A stretch of DNA of 64,000 nt from Flavobacterium sp. 123. Lineage in GTDB: Bacteria; Bacteroidota; Bacteroidia; Flavobacteriales; Flavobacteriaceae. A model generated the notes under the pieces. The model worked only from the letters and a program-made list of their open reading frames with translations. It made no database searches and was not told the DNA's origin. The stretch spans positions 266,001 through 330,000 of the forward strand of contig NZ_RBXD01000001.1 of NCBI RefSeq assembly GCF_003634825.1. The letters are read 5' to 3'. The position numbers and the translations under genes were made by a program. Shown here piece by piece: positions 35,834-45,837 of this stretch. Within the stretch, counting starts at the first letter, position 1, and each line of letters begins with the position of its first letter.

Positions 35834-35937
35834 GATTCTAAAAAATTATTCTGAAAGATACTAAAATCACATAGTAGAATTTAAAATACCAACCAGTTTT
35901 TAAATCTACTATTCGCTACATGGTTCATCCAATAAAA

Positions 35938-35960
35938 AACCACCTCATAAAGGTGGTTTC
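35938..35960 (-). terminator. Intrinsic terminator after the acyl-CoA carboxylase operon
   Basis: Stem AAACCACCT / AGGTGGTTT (9 bp, 5-base loop) followed on the minus strand by T residues, 16 bases past the pccB-like stop. Confidence 0.8.
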
Positions 35961-35976
35961 TATTTCAATTATACTA

Positions 35977-37518
35977 TTACAAAGGAATGTTTCCGTGTTT
36001 TCTATTAGGCACTACACTTTCCTTATTTTCAAGCATACTAAATGCTTTTATTAATTTTCTGCGAGTATCTTTAGGCAAAATAACCTCATCCACAAAACCA
36101 CGTTGTGCAGCAGTATATGGATTAGCAAATAAATCCGCATATTCCGCTTCTTTTTCTAAAAGTTTGGCTTCGTGATCATCAGCTTCACTAATCTCTTTTT
36201 TAAAGATAATTTCAGAAGCTCCTTTTGCACCCATAACCGCAATTTCTGCCGTTGGCCAAGCAAAATTCATATCAGCACCAATGTGTTTTGAATTCATTAC
36301 ATCATAGGCTCCACCATAGGCTTTCCGTGTAATAACGGTAACTCTTGGCACCGTAGCTTCACTTAATGCGTATAATAATTTAGCTCCATGAACAATAATT
36401 CCATTCCACTCTTGATCTGTTCCTGGCAAGAAACCTGGCACATCAACTAAAACCAATAAAGGAATATTAAAACAATCACAAAAACGAGTGAATCGTGCGG
36501 CTTTTATAGAACTATTTACATCTAATACACCCGCCAGAAACATCGGTTGGTTAGCCACAATTCCGATACTTCGCCCTCCTAATCTGGCAAAACCTACTAG
36601 AATATTTTCGGCATAATTTTTATGAATTTCAAAAAAGGAATCTTCGTCAATTATACCTCCGATAACACCATGCATATCATAAGGTTTATTTGGATTATCT
36701 GGAATTATTGTATCTAATTGTTCCCGAAGCTCATCCCCTAACTCATACGGTAAATTATGCGGTGTTTCTTTATTATTTTGTGGCAAATAACTCAATAACT
36801 TTTTAAGGTCTTCTAAACAAACTACATCATTTGCAGAAGTACAATGTGCTACTCCCGATTTAGTTGAATGTGTGCTTGCCCCGCCTAATTCTTCGGAAGT
36901 TACCGTTTCATTTGTTACAGTTTTCACAACATTTGGACCTGTTACAAACATATAACTGGTATCTTCTACCATCATCGTGAAATCAGTCATAGCCGGTGAA
37001 TAAACAGCTCCTCCTGCGCATGGCCCCATAATGGCAGAGATTTGAGGAATAACTCCTGATGCTTGGACATTTCTGAAAAAGATGTCTGCATAACCCCCTA
37101 GAGAACGAACTCCTTCTTGTATACGGGCTCCTCCTGAATCATTAAGTCCAATCATAGGCGCTCCCATTTTGACCGCCATATCCATGATTTTGCAAATTTT
37201 TTCAGCATGTGTTTCAGATAAAGAACCTCCAAAAACAGTAAAATCCTGGGCAAAAACATAAACTAATCTTCCGTTTATTGTTCCATAGCCAGTAATAACT
37301 CCATCTCCATAATACAGTTCCTTTTCCATTCCAAAATCAGAGGTCCGATGCGTTACTAACATTCCAATTTCTTCAAAAGAGCCTTCATCCATCAAGTAAT
37401 TGATACGCTCTCTTGCAGTAAGTTTTTTATTTGCGTGTTGTTTTTCAATACGCTTCTTACCTCCGCTCAAATGAGCTTGAGCAATTTTATCGTTTAATAT
37501 TTTTATTTTAGATTCCAT
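35977..37518 (-). CDS. pccB: Acyl-CoA (propionyl-CoA) carboxylase beta subunit
   Basis: 513 residues, carboxyltransferase subunit of a biotin-dependent acyl-CoA carboxylase. It has both crotonase-like halves: N half with [17 protein letters not shown] and [24 protein letters not shown], and acyl-CoA pocket [17 protein letters not shown] half with [28 protein letters not shown] and [10 protein letters not shown]. Length and pattern match PccB-type subunits that carboxylate propionyl-CoA to (S)-methylmalonyl-CoA. The biotin carboxylase gene ends 3 bases upstream and the biotin carrier gene precedes it, so the complex is encoded in one operon. A role with acetyl-CoA or other acyl-CoAs cannot be excluded. 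Confidence 0.88.
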   Translation of the reverse strand: MESKIKILNDKIAQAHLSGGKKRIEKQHANKKLTARERINYLMDEGSFEEIGMLVTHRTSDFGMEKELYYGDGVITGYGTINGRLVYVFAQDFTVFGGSLSETHAEKICKIMDMAVKMGAPMIGLNDSGGARIQEGVRSLGGYADIFFRNVQASGVIPQISAIMGPCAGGAVYSPAMTDFTMMVEDTSYMFVTGPNVVKTVTNETVTSEELGGASTHSTKSGVAHCTSANDVVCLEDLKKLLSYLPQNNKETPHNLPYELGDELREQLDTIIPDNPNKPYDMHGVIGGIIDEDSFFEIHKNYAENILVGFARLGGRSIGIVANQPMFLAGVLDVNSSIKAARFTRFCDCFNIPLLVLVDVPGFLPGTDQEWNGIIVHGAKLLYALSEATVPRVTVITRKAYGGAYDVMNSKHIGADMNFAWPTAEIAVMGAKGASEIIFKKEISEADDHEAKLLEKEAEYADLFANPYTAAQRGFVDEVILPKDTRRKLIKAFSMLENKESVVPNRKHGNIPL

Positions 37519-37521
37519 ACT

Positions 37522-38964
37522 TTATTGAATTGGTAAGCGTACGATTTTTTGGTCTTCAAAATATTGTTTTAACGCTACTAGAGCAGCGATTTCAGCTTCT
37601 TTTGCGTTTTGGTTTTTCAACATCTCAGCATTATAATATTTCTTAACGAAATGGGTATCAAATTTTCCAGATCGAAATGCTTCGTGTTCAAAAACAAATT
37701 TCCCAAAAGGCAAAGTAGTATGAACTCCTTCTACCTGATAGCCTTCGATAGCTTTTAACATAATTTGAATGGCTTCTTCACGAGTTTCAGCGTAAGTAAT
37801 TAGTTTTGCCAACATTGGATCATAATAAATTGGAATATCCATGCCTTGCTCAAAACCGTTATCAACGCGAACACCTTTCCCTTCGGGCAATTGATACACG
37901 TCTAAATGTCCCACACTTGGCAAAAAATCATTCAATGGATCTTCCGCATAAACACGTAATTCCATTGCATGTCCTTTGATTTGTATGTCTTCTTGTTTTA
38001 TTGCTAAAACTTCTCCTCTTGCCACTTTAATTTGCATTTCAACTAAATCCGTTCCCGAAATTAATTCTGTAACAGGATGCTCTACTTGCAAACGGGTATT
38101 CATTTCAAGAAAGTAAAAATTATTGTTTTCATCCAATAAAAACTCTACTGTTCCGGCTCCTAAATAATCACAGGATTTTGCCACTAAAACAGCAGCTTCT
38201 CCCATTTTTTTTCTCAATTCAGGTGTTAAAACAGAGGAAGGTGCTTCTTCAATTACTTTTTGATGACGACGCTGAATACTACATTCTCTTTCAAATAAAT
38301 ACAAAACATTACCATGACTATCAGCCATAACTTGAATTTCGATATGCCTTGGAGATCCTACATATTTTTCGATAAAAACAGATCCATCGCCAAAAGCCGA
38401 AATTGCTTCACTTATAGCGCGATCCATTTGTGCAACAAAATCAACTTCTGTTTCTACTACACGCATTCCTTTTCCGCCACCACCAGCTGAGGCTTTAATC
38501 AGAATAGGGAAACCTATTTGAGTCGCAACTACTTTTGCTTTTTCAACATCAGTAATGGCCTCATCATAACCTGGAACCATGGGGATATTGTATTTTTTAA
38601 CTGCATCTTTAGCTGCAAGTTTACTTCCCATAATTCTTATAGCCTTAGACTTAGGGCCTATAAATATGATGTTGTTTTTTTCGGCTTCTTCTGCAAAATC
38701 AGCGTTTTCACTCAAAAAACCATAACCCGGATGAATCGCATCGACGTTTAAGGATTTAGCAACTTCAATAATTTTGCTACCCAATAAATACGATTGACTA
38801 GAAGGTGCTTCGCCAATACAAACCGCTTCATCAGCAAATTTTACATGAGGAGCATTTCTATCGGCAGTAGAATATACCGCTACTGTTTTAATCCCCATTT
38901 TTTGAGCAGTTTTCATTACTCTAATGGCAATTTCACCTCTATTTGCAACTAATATTTTTTTCAT
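37522..38964 (-). CDS. accC: Biotin carboxylase subunit
   Basis: 480 residues, ATP-grasp biotin carboxylase. N-terminal KKILVANRGEIAIRVMKTA, glycine-rich ATP loop KASAGGGGKGMRVV, bicarbonate/biotin-site residues in FLFERECSIQRRHQKVIEEAPS and EMNTRLQVEHPVTE, and C-terminal GHAMELRVYAEDP. It carboxylates biotin on the carrier protein using ATP and bicarbonate. The length (480, slightly longer than AccC of fatty acid synthesis) and the operon with a separate 161-residue carrier and a PccB-type subunit point to the propionyl-CoA carboxylase complex. The 89-base gap to the carrier gene has no terminator. Confidence 0.93.
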   Translation of the reverse strand: MKKILVANRGEIAIRVMKTAQKMGIKTVAVYSTADRNAPHVKFADEAVCIGEAPSSQSYLLGSKIIEVAKSLNVDAIHPGYGFLSENADFAEEAEKNNIIFIGPKSKAIRIMGSKLAAKDAVKKYNIPMVPGYDEAITDVEKAKVVATQIGFPILIKASAGGGGKGMRVVETEVDFVAQMDRAISEAISAFGDGSVFIEKYVGSPRHIEIQVMADSHGNVLYLFERECSIQRRHQKVIEEAPSSVLTPELRKKMGEAAVLVAKSCDYLGAGTVEFLLDENNNFYFLEMNTRLQVEHPVTELISGTDLVEMQIKVARGEVLAIKQEDIQIKGHAMELRVYAEDPLNDFLPSVGHLDVYQLPEGKGVRVDNGFEQGMDIPIYYDPMLAKLITYAETREEAIQIMLKAIEGYQVEGVHTTLPFGKFVFEHEAFRSGKFDTHFVKKYYNAEMLKNQNAKEAEIAALVALKQYFEDQKIVRLPIQ

Positions 38965-39053
38965 ATTTAATAAAACTAAAAGAATAAAGACCGCTTCGCT
39001 GCAAGCGCAAAGAAATATAAATTCTTGGTTCTTTTATTTTGTATCTTTTATCT

Positions 39054-39539
39054 CTACTCGAATTCAATTAACAACTGTCCTTTATCTACTGCATCTCCCA
39101 TACTAACTGATATCGATTTTATAACTCCATCACGTGGAGAAAGAAAACTATTCTCCATTTTCATAGCTCCCAAAATGATTAAGTTATCATTCTCTTTTAC
39201 AGATTGCCCTACTACTACACTAATTTCAAGAATTAAGCCTGGCATAGGTGCTTTTATAGCATTTACTTGTTTACTTCCTGCGGTTTCAAAACCCATTTCT
39301 TTGATAAGAATATCTAATGGATTTGAAATAACAACGGTATAGGTGTTGCTATTTACCTTAACAGTATAGCTTTTTTGGTGGAAGTTATTGCTGATAATTT
39401 CAGCTTTATAAGGAGTGTTTTCGTGCAGAATATGGAATTTATTTTTCTCCACACTCACTGCATCTAATTGCGAAATACTTTTCTTTTCTAAGTCAAAATG
39501 AAAAGTGTCGTTTACGTTTACTTTATAGCCAATACTCAT
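39054..39539 (-). CDS. Biotin carrier protein of acyl-CoA carboxylase
   Basis: 161 residues. The C-terminal ~70 residues form the biotinyl domain with GAMKMENSFLSPRDG; the Lys of MKM is the biotin site, one step from the classical AMKM-(E/M). The N-terminal half is beta-rich (HFDLEKKSISQLD, ENTPYKAEIISN) and probably binds the other subunits. The gene order carrier, carboxylase, transferase on one strand indicates one complex. It is the short, single-domain carrier form rather than an alpha subunit fused to the carboxylase. Confidence 0.88.
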   Translation of the reverse strand: MSIGYKVNVNDTFHFDLEKKSISQLDAVSVEKNKFHILHENTPYKAEIISNNFHQKSYTVKVNSNTYTVVISNPLDILIKEMGFETAGSKQVNAIKAPMPGLILEISVVVGQSVKENDNLIILGAMKMENSFLSPRDGVIKSISVSMGDAVDKGQLLIEFE

Positions 39540-39641
39540 TTGTATCTATTTTATGGCAGTAAAAATAACCAAAGAAAACGTTTTCGTAGAACAAAAACCG
39601 AAGATTTATGCTAAATTGATATAGTTATTTGAAAATATTTT

Positions 39642-41843
39642 TCACAATACAAGTAAACCAAATTGGCTTAAGGTATTAATTGGCTTTGAGTACCAAAATA
39701 ATTCAAAGTCCACTAAATGAGATTCAAAATCCAATTTAATTTCTTGAAAGCTTAGAATTTCAGCATTAGAAACGGATACTTTCTGAAGAATTTTCAAAAG
39801 CCATTCACCTTCGCTTTTACTAGTTTGAATCGTAAAACTTTCTTTTTTGTCATGAAAAGTCAAAGTCATCATTTCCCAAGAATTTCCTTTTTTGGATTTT
39901 GTGAAATATTCTACAAGTGGCTTACCGCCTAACCAAACAACTTTGGCGGTAGGTTTTGTACTAAAATTATTCTCTTCTTCTAAAGCATCAAAAATAAAAT
40001 CGGGTGCAATTTTAGTCTTTGGAATTTTGAACTCAAACCAATCCTGAAGTTCATAATCAAAACAGATTCCGTGCATGAAATTGAACAAGGATTTTTTTAA
40101 TCCAAAACTGAATTTTTCATGATTAACTCCAGTCGAATCGATAAAATTAATATCATTATTTGCAAAAGTACCAATGGCTTCCGTTTCTTTTAAAACTCCA
40201 AATTTTTCTGGATACATCCCAACAGGGCTGTGAGCTGTCATAGCAAATTGATGCCAAAACCCAGATTGTAAAATACCTGCTTCGAATAATTGACGTACCA
40301 TTTCGAGGCTATCCACCGTTTCTTGAACGGTTTGTGTTGGATATCCATACATCAAATAAGCATGAACCATAATTCCCGCTTCGGTAAAGTTTCGGGTAAC
40401 TTTAGCAACTTGCTCAACCGTAACTCCTTTATCTATCAATTTCAATAATCTATCCGAAGCTACTTCTAATCCGCCAGAAACTGCAATACATCCAGATGCT
40501 TTTAGAAGCAAACATAAATCCTTAGTAAAACTTTTTTCGAATCGAATGTTTGTCCACCAAGTAACCGCTAATTTCCTGCGAAGAATTTCGAGAGCTAGAG
40601 CGCACATCAAGGCTGGAGGAGCTGCTTCATCTACAAAATGAAACCCATTCTCTCCTGTTTGCGCAATCATTTCCTCCATTCGATCACACAATAAACTGGC
40701 CGCAATTGGCTCATAAACTTTAATATAATCTAAAGAGATGTCACAAAATGTACATTTACCCCAATAACAACCGTGTGCCATGGTCAGTTTATTCCAACGT
40801 CCATCACTCCACATGCGGTGCATTGGATTCACAATTTCGATAACCGAAATGTATTTATCCAAAAGCAAATCTGAATAATCCGGTGTACCAACTTGCGATT
40901 GTTTGTAATCGTGTTTGAGAGAATTATTTTTATAAACTACTTTCCCATCTTCCAAAAGAAAGGTTCGTTTATATAGCTTCTCGACTGCGCTCGAAGTGAC
41001 AGCATTTATTAATTCTTCAATTGGTGCTTCGCCATCATCCAAAGTGATATAATCAAAGAACTCAAAAACCCGAGCATCGGAAAGAGAACGTAATTCGGTA
41101 TTTGGAAAACCACCACCCATCGAAATTTTAATGTTCGGATGATGCTTTTTTACCCATTGAGCGGAACGAAAAGCCGAATATAAATTTCCAGGAAATGGAA
41201 CTGAAATTAAAAATAATGTAGGTTGAATACTTTCTATTCGTTCTTTAAGAATCGAAAGTAAAACCGTATCAATATAAGTTGGCTCTTGTTGTAAAGCTTC
41301 GTATAATTCATCAAAAGAATTGGCACTTCGCCCCAATCGTTCTGCGTAACGACTGAATCCAAAATTATCATCGACGCATTCCACAATAAAATCCGAAATA
41401 TCTTCGAGGTATAAAGTGGCTAAATGTTTTGCTTTATCTTGGGTTCCCATAGTCCCAAAAGCCCAATCTAATTCTTCCAATTGTGCAAATCGAGAAGCTT
41501 CTGGCAAGAAATCTTCTTGACATATTTGAAGTGCCAATGTTGGATTTTTCCCTTGTAAAAAAGCAATTACGGGATTGATGGTTTTAAGATATTCGTCCTG
41601 TAAAGCAAAAATTCTTTTAGAATTATCCGAGATTTCTTCAATGTTAATTTTTAAACTTGCATTTTTAAACAAATTTTCAAGTCCTTCTTTCGAAAACAAT
41701 TTCAAAATCACTTCAATGCCCAAATCGGCTTGTACGGATTCGATGTCTTTAGTATTCAAAAATCCCTTGATATAAGCCGTTGCCGGATACGGAGTATTCA
41801 GTTGGGTAAAAGGCGGCGTAATTAGGAATAATTTGGTTTTCAA
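39642..41843 (-). CDS. B12-binding-domain radical SAM protein
   Basis: About 733 residues starting KTKLFLITPPFTQLNTPYPA. I choose the TTG at 41843; a longer frame starts at a TTG at 41864, which overlaps a near-consensus -7 box. The N-terminal half has a B12-binding-like Rossmann region (TLFLISVPFPGNLYSAFRSA, ISMGGGFPNTELR, YITLDDGEAPIEEL). The radical SAM core has CxxxCxxC in HGCYWGKCTFCDIS, then FVDEAAPP, SGGLEVASDRLLKLIDKG and AYLMYGYPTQT. A domain of unknown function follows. The family is conserved in Bacteroidota; its reaction is unknown. The linker at ~281-289 carries an in-frame insertion of a dispersed repeat. It lies 102 bases upstream of the carboxylase operon. Confidence 0.75.
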   Translation of the reverse strand: MKTKLFLITPPFTQLNTPYPATAYIKGFLNTKDIESVQADLGIEVILKLFSKEGLENLFKNASLKINIEEISDNSKRIFALQDEYLKTINPVIAFLQGKNPTLALQICQEDFLPEASRFAQLEELDWAFGTMGTQDKAKHLATLYLEDISDFIVECVDDNFGFSRYAERLGRSANSFDELYEALQQEPTYIDTVLLSILKERIESIQPTLFLISVPFPGNLYSAFRSAQWVKKHHPNIKISMGGGFPNTELRSLSDARVFEFFDYITLDDGEAPIEELINAVTSSAVEKLYKRTFLLEDGKVVYKNNSLKHDYKQSQVGTPDYSDLLLDKYISVIEIVNPMHRMWSDGRWNKLTMAHGCYWGKCTFCDISLDYIKVYEPIAASLLCDRMEEMIAQTGENGFHFVDEAAPPALMCALALEILRRKLAVTWWTNIRFEKSFTKDLCLLLKASGCIAVSGGLEVASDRLLKLIDKGVTVEQVAKVTRNFTEAGIMVHAYLMYGYPTQTVQETVDSLEMVRQLFEAGILQSGFWHQFAMTAHSPVGMYPEKFGVLKETEAIGTFANNDINFIDSTGVNHEKFSFGLKKSLFNFMHGICFDYELQDWFEFKIPKTKIAPDFIFDALEEENNFSTKPTAKVVWLGGKPLVEYFTKSKKGNSWEMMTLTFHDKKESFTIQTSKSEGEWLLKILQKVSVSNAEILSFQEIKLDFESHLVDFELFWYSKPINTLSQFGLLVL
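40977..41002 (-). repeat. Dispersed short repeat inside the radical SAM gene
   Basis: The minus strand reads TGTCACTTCGAGCGCAGTCG followed by AGAAG. I recall this 25-base motif as a common dispersed repeat in flavobacterial intergenic DNA; that is memory, not a search. Here it lies in frame and encodes VTSSAVEK between the B12-binding and radical SAM domains. Confidence 0.55.
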
Positions 41844-41890
41844 AAGAAATTTTTTAGAGCACAAATATCGGTGAATACTATTGTAAAACC

Positions 41891-43168
41891 TTAAAACTTA
41901 TGCTCTTTTTTACTAATTGCTAATAAGGAGACCAAAGAAATAAAAGCCGCTATAGAAAGATAAAAACCAACATAAGTCAAACTATAATGAGTTGCTAACC
42001 AAATTGCAATCATTGGAGCAAAAGCGGCACCTATAATTCCCGCTAGATTAAAGGTTAATGAAGCACCTGAATAACGTACCGTAGTGGGGAACAATTCAGA
42101 AAGAAAAGTTCCTATTGGTCCATAGGTAAAGCCCATCAAAGACATTCCCATACATAAAAACAACGTTACCATAACCGTACTTCCCGAGTTCAAGAAAAAA
42201 GAAAAGGTAAAACCAAAAAGTGCAATAACACTCGATGCATAAATCAACATTTTACGACGCCCAATTCGGTCAGCAATGACAGCAGAGACAGGGATAAAAA
42301 GCGCAAAAAATAAGACTGAAAACAACTGAATCAATAAAAAATCTCTTTTGGAATAACCTAAATCAGATGTTGCCCAACTCAAAGAAAAAACAGTCATCAA
42401 ATAAAACACTAAAAAAGTAGTGATAGCTGCAAATGTTCCAAAAATTAATTCTTTTTTATACGATTGCAATAATGCAACGAAAGGGATTTTTACTTGCTCT
42501 TGTTCTAATTTTGAATTCTCAAAAGCGGGAGTTTCTGAAATTTTCAACCTAATATAAAATCCAACTATTACTAACAATGAGCTAGCTATAAACGGTATTC
42601 TCCACCCATAATCTAGAAAATCCTCACTGCTCATTGTATCGGTTAAAATTAAAAAAGTACCGCCTGAAAGCAACAAACCAATTGGAGCACCTAATTGCGG
42701 AAACATGCCATACCAAGCACGTTTATTAGGTGGTGCATTCTCAATAGCTAACAAAACAGCTCCTCCCCATTCACCTCCTAATCCAACTCCCTGCCCAAAT
42801 CGACACAACATTAGCAACAATGGAGCTGCAATACCTATACTCGCATAACTTGGTAAAAAACCAATACATATAGTTGAAATTCCCATAGTCAATAAAGCAG
42901 CTATTAATGTAGCTTTACGTCCTATTTTATCTCCATAATGTCCAAAAACAGCCGAACCAATTGGTCTAGAAAGAAATGCAATTGAAAATGTAGCCAACGA
43001 TTCTAAAACAGAGTTTGTACTGTCAGCACCCGGGAAAAACAACTGTGGAAAAACCAAAACGGCTGCATTGGCATAGATATAAAAATCAAAAAATTCTATT
43101 GTAGTTCCTATTAAACTTCCAAAAAGAACATGCTTTAACGAATTTTCTGTTTGTAATTTTGCTTTCAT
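41891..43168 (-). CDS. MFS transporter, metabolite:H+ symporter (MHS) family
   Basis: 425 residues, about twelve membrane helices. The loop 2-3 MFS signature is FGHYGDKIGRKATL; the MHS-family marks are GTTIEFFDFYIYANAAVLVFP at the start and CRFGQGVGLGGEWGGAVLLAIENAP in helices 4-5; the loop 8-9 signature is DRIGRRKML. These symporters carry small organic acids and betaines (citrate, 2-oxoglutarate, proline/betaine, shikimate). It is upstream of the radical SAM gene on the same strand (47-base gap), so the two may be co-transcribed. Substrate not assignable. Confidence 0.88.
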   Translation of the reverse strand: MKAKLQTENSLKHVLFGSLIGTTIEFFDFYIYANAAVLVFPQLFFPGADSTNSVLESLATFSIAFLSRPIGSAVFGHYGDKIGRKATLIAALLTMGISTICIGFLPSYASIGIAAPLLLMLCRFGQGVGLGGEWGGAVLLAIENAPPNKRAWYGMFPQLGAPIGLLLSGGTFLILTDTMSSEDFLDYGWRIPFIASSLLVIVGFYIRLKISETPAFENSKLEQEQVKIPFVALLQSYKKELIFGTFAAITTFLVFYLMTVFSLSWATSDLGYSKRDFLLIQLFSVLFFALFIPVSAVIADRIGRRKMLIYASSVIALFGFTFSFFLNSGSTVMVTLFLCMGMSLMGFTYGPIGTFLSELFPTTVRYSGASLTFNLAGIIGAAFAPMIAIWLATHYSLTYVGFYLSIAAFISLVSLLAISKKEHKF

Positions 43169-43277
43169 AAATACGATTTAGTTTTAAAACGGAAACTAAA
43201 ATGCTACTATTTTTCGAAACCAACAAATATTTAGTTCCAATAATTTTTGGTAATTTTACTCCAAACAAAAATAATCT

Positions 43278-44867
43278 ATGCCAACCGACTGTATAAGCTA
43301 TCAAAATTCCGGGTATTTTTCTTCATTAATGAATGATTATTTAGATCAAAAACCTAATCTACAGCCTCTATACAACCGGTTTCCACAACTTGAAAACTTT
43401 CAAGAACAAATCATAGAAAAGCAAGCCAATTTTGATGATACAACAAGAGCAACTTTAGTATCGGTTTTAAAAAAACAGTATGCAAATGAAGAAATTTCTG
43501 TAACAACAAAACAGAATATTGAAGCTTTGGTACTCCATAATACTTTTACAGTTACTACCGGACATCAATTAAATTTATTTAGTGGCCCATTATATTTCTT
43601 ATATAAAATTATTTCAACTATTAATCTGACAACTGAATTAAAAGAAAAATACCCTGAATTTAATTTTGTTCCAATATATTGGATGGCTACAGAAGACCAT
43701 GATTTTGAAGAAATAAATTATTTCAATTTTAAAGGTAAAAAGTTCAGATGGAACACCAAAAGTTCAGGTCCAGTAGGGCGATTATCAACAGAAGGCTTAG
43801 CTGATTTCTTTGAGATATTTTCACTAGAAATTGGTTCAAGCACACATGCAAACACGATTAAAAAACTATTTGAAGATGCCTACCTGAATCATCCTAATTT
43901 AGCAGATGCCACACGATATTTAGCCAATAAACTTTTTGGAGCATACGGCTTAGTTATTATTGATGGTGATAATTCTGAATTAAAAAGAAACTTCATCCCT
44001 TTTGTAAAAGAAGAATTACTGAATCAGTCTTCACACAAACTAGTTTTAAAAACTGCCGAAAAATTAAAAAACTATACCGTTCAGGTAAATCCACGTGAAA
44101 TAAATCTTTTTTACATTGAAAATGATTTGAGGGAACGAATTATCCTAGAGAATGGAAAATACAAAGTGAACAACACTAAAATAGAATTTTCGGAAAGTGA
44201 AATCATTTCCTTATTAGAAAACAATCCCGAAAAATTCAGCCCCAATGTAATCATGCGACCCTTATATCAGGAAGTCATTTTACCTAATTTATGCTACATT
44301 GGTGGTGGTGGAGAAATTGCTTATTGGTTAGAGTTGAAATCGTTCTTTGATGCTGTCAAAATAACTTTTCCAATGCTTTTGGTTCGTAATTCTGTACTTT
44401 TAGCAACCGAAAAACAAGTTAAAAAAACAGATAAATTAAATCTAAATTGGAAAGATTTGTTTTCAAAACAAGAAGAATTAATTAACCTTAAAACCAAAGA
44501 CTTATCTGAATTTCCAATTGACTTAATCAATCTGAAACTACAGCTACAAAAACAGTTTGAATCTCTTTATGAAATAACAAATCAAACGGATCAATCTTTT
44601 GCAGGTGCTGTAAAAGCACAGGAAAAGAAACAAATAAAAGGGCTAGGAAATTTAGAAAAAAGGTTGTTAAAAGCCCAAAAAAGAAAATTAAGCGACATTT
44701 TAGAACGAATTATAGACTTGCAAAATGAATTATTCCCAAACAAAAGTTTGCAAGAACGTCAAGCTAATTTTTCGGAATTTTATTTAGAAAGTGGAGAGAA
44801 TTTAATTCCAATTTTAATCCAAAAGCTAGAGCCTTTGAGTACTAATTTTGAAATTATCGTTCTTTAA
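43278..44867 (+). CDS. bshC: Bacillithiol biosynthesis cysteine-adding enzyme BshC
   Basis: 529 residues, the normal BshC length. It begins PTDCISYQNSGYFSSLMNDYL and has the nucleotide-binding-like TGHQLNLFSGPLYFLYKI and WMATEDHDFEEINYF segments, PNVIMRPLYQEVILPNLCYIGGGGEIAYWLELK, and a C-terminal coiled-coil (KQIKGLGNLEKRLLKAQKRK). It adds cysteine to GlcN-malate in the last step of bacillithiol synthesis, the low-molecular-weight thiol of many Bacteroidota and Firmicutes. Divergent from the MFS gene; no perfect promoter box is visible in the 109-base gap. Confidence 0.92.
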   Translation: MPTDCISYQNSGYFSSLMNDYLDQKPNLQPLYNRFPQLENFQEQIIEKQANFDDTTRATLVSVLKKQYANEEISVTTKQNIEALVLHNTFTVTTGHQLNLFSGPLYFLYKIISTINLTTELKEKYPEFNFVPIYWMATEDHDFEEINYFNFKGKKFRWNTKSSGPVGRLSTEGLADFFEIFSLEIGSSTHANTIKKLFEDAYLNHPNLADATRYLANKLFGAYGLVIIDGDNSELKRNFIPFVKEELLNQSSHKLVLKTAEKLKNYTVQVNPREINLFYIENDLRERIILENGKYKVNNTKIEFSESEIISLLENNPEKFSPNVIMRPLYQEVILPNLCYIGGGGEIAYWLELKSFFDAVKITFPMLLVRNSVLLATEKQVKKTDKLNLNWKDLFSKQEELINLKTKDLSEFPIDLINLKLQLQKQFESLYEITNQTDQSFAGAVKAQEKKQIKGLGNLEKRLLKAQKRKLSDILERIIDLQNELFPNKSLQERQANFSEFYLESGENLIPILIQKLEPLSTNFEIIVL

Positions 44868-44977
44868 AAAAGATTTCGAAATCATTTCACCAAACCCAAT
44901 TCACCAAAAAATCACATTAATAACAAGCAAAGTCCAATTTTTTGTTTATTTGTCAAAATAAGTCAATAAAAAATAAC

Positions 44978-44985
44978 TAATTTTG
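44978..44985 (+). promoter_or_regulatory. -7 promoter box TAATTTTG for ndk
   Basis: TAnnTTTG match 25 bases before the ndk ATG. The nearest upstream TTG (44950-44952) is 25 bases away, longer than usual. Confidence 0.45.
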
Positions 44986-45010
44986 CGTAAAATATAAAAT
45001 ACACAAATAA

Positions 45011-45430
45011 ATGGCGACTAATAGAACTTTTACAATGATTAAGCCTGATGCTGTTGCAAACGGACACATCGGAAACATTTTGGCAATGATTACAAACGGA
45101 GGTTTCAAAATTGTTTCTTTAAAATTAACACAATTAACTGTTGCTGATGCACAAGCATTTTACGCAGTTCATGCAGCAAGACCATTTTACGGTGAACTAG
45201 TTGAGTTTATGTCAAGAGGACCTATTGTTGCGGCCATTTTAGAAAAAGAAAATGCAGTTGAGGATTTTAGAACTTTAATTGGAGCTACAAACCCTGCTGA
45301 AGCTGCCGAAGGAACTATCCGTAAAGCATACGCAACTTCTATTGGAGAAAATGCAGTTCACGGTTCTGATAGTGATGAAAATGCTGCTATTGAAGGTGCG
45401 TTCCATTTTGCAGGAAGAGAGCAATTCTAG
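45011..45430 (+). CDS. ndk: Nucleoside diphosphate kinase
   Basis: 139 residues, full-length NDK. It transfers the gamma-phosphate from ATP to other NDPs through a phosphohistidine. Start [16 protein letters not shown], active-site His117 in [15 protein letters not shown], and [16 protein letters not shown] are all conserved. It is monocistronic, with a promoter box upstream and a strong terminator 35 bases past the stop. Confidence 0.97.
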   Translation: MATNRTFTMIKPDAVANGHIGNILAMITNGGFKIVSLKLTQLTVADAQAFYAVHAARPFYGELVEFMSRGPIVAAILEKENAVEDFRTLIGATNPAEAAEGTIRKAYATSIGENAVHGSDSDENAAIEGAFHFAGREQF

Positions 45431-45464
45431 TATTCAGTTTCAGACTAAAACCGTAATAAAAAAG

Positions 45465-45498
45465 AAAATCCAGTTTCAAAATTGAAACTGGATTTTTT
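45465..45498. terminator. Intrinsic terminator after ndk
   Basis: Stem AAAATCCAGTTTCAA / TTGAAACTGGATTTT (15 bp with only 2 unpaired bases, so the real loop is wider) followed by T residues. A-runs on the left let it also serve the convergent DUF721 gene. Confidence 0.85.
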
Positions 45499-45540
45499 AT
45501 TTATAATCACAACTGAACACTAAAAACTAAAAACTGAACA

Positions 45541-45837
45541 CTATCTAAGAACAACATCCTTTACAACATTTCGCTTCAATTCTTCGTTAATCATTGCAAC
45601 AATTTTCGATTTTCCGTGACTCAACTCTTCCCTCAAAACTGACGAAGTTAATTCAACATATAACGTACTCCCTTTTAAAACTACATTTCTGGTATAACTA
45701 TTTACACCATTTCCCATAAGATTTTTCCATGCATCCTTAACATCAATTTGATCCATGCCCGGTTGCAATTTATTCTCTTGAATGATATGCTTCAGAACAT
45801 CCCCAACCGTACTTTGATTATTTAGTCTTTTTGCCAT
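45541..45837 (-). CDS. DUF721 domain-containing protein
   Basis: 98 residues, the compact Bacteroidota form of DUF721 (related in fold to DciA, the replicative-helicase loader domain). Typical N-terminus RLNNQSTVGDVLKHIIQENKLQPGMDQI and core DAWKNLMGNGVNSYTRNVVLKGSTLYVELTSS. A role in replication or nucleic-acid binding is known only for DciA relatives, so function here is uncertain. Its start overlaps the end of the upstream lipoprotein gene by 20 bases, so the two are co-expressed. Confidence 0.8.
   Translation of the reverse strand: MAKRLNNQSTVGDVLKHIIQENKLQPGMDQIDVKDAWKNLMGNGVNSYTRNVVLKGSTLYVELTSSVLREELSHGKSKIVAMINEELKRNVVKDVVLR

Noticed and set aside
41864..41864. TTG start at 41864 for the radical SAM protein
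   Set aside because: The TTG belongs to a near-consensus -7 box (one mismatch); the next TTG at 41843 begins KTKLFLITPPF, which looks like the true N-terminus. This choice is less certain than the other start corrections.
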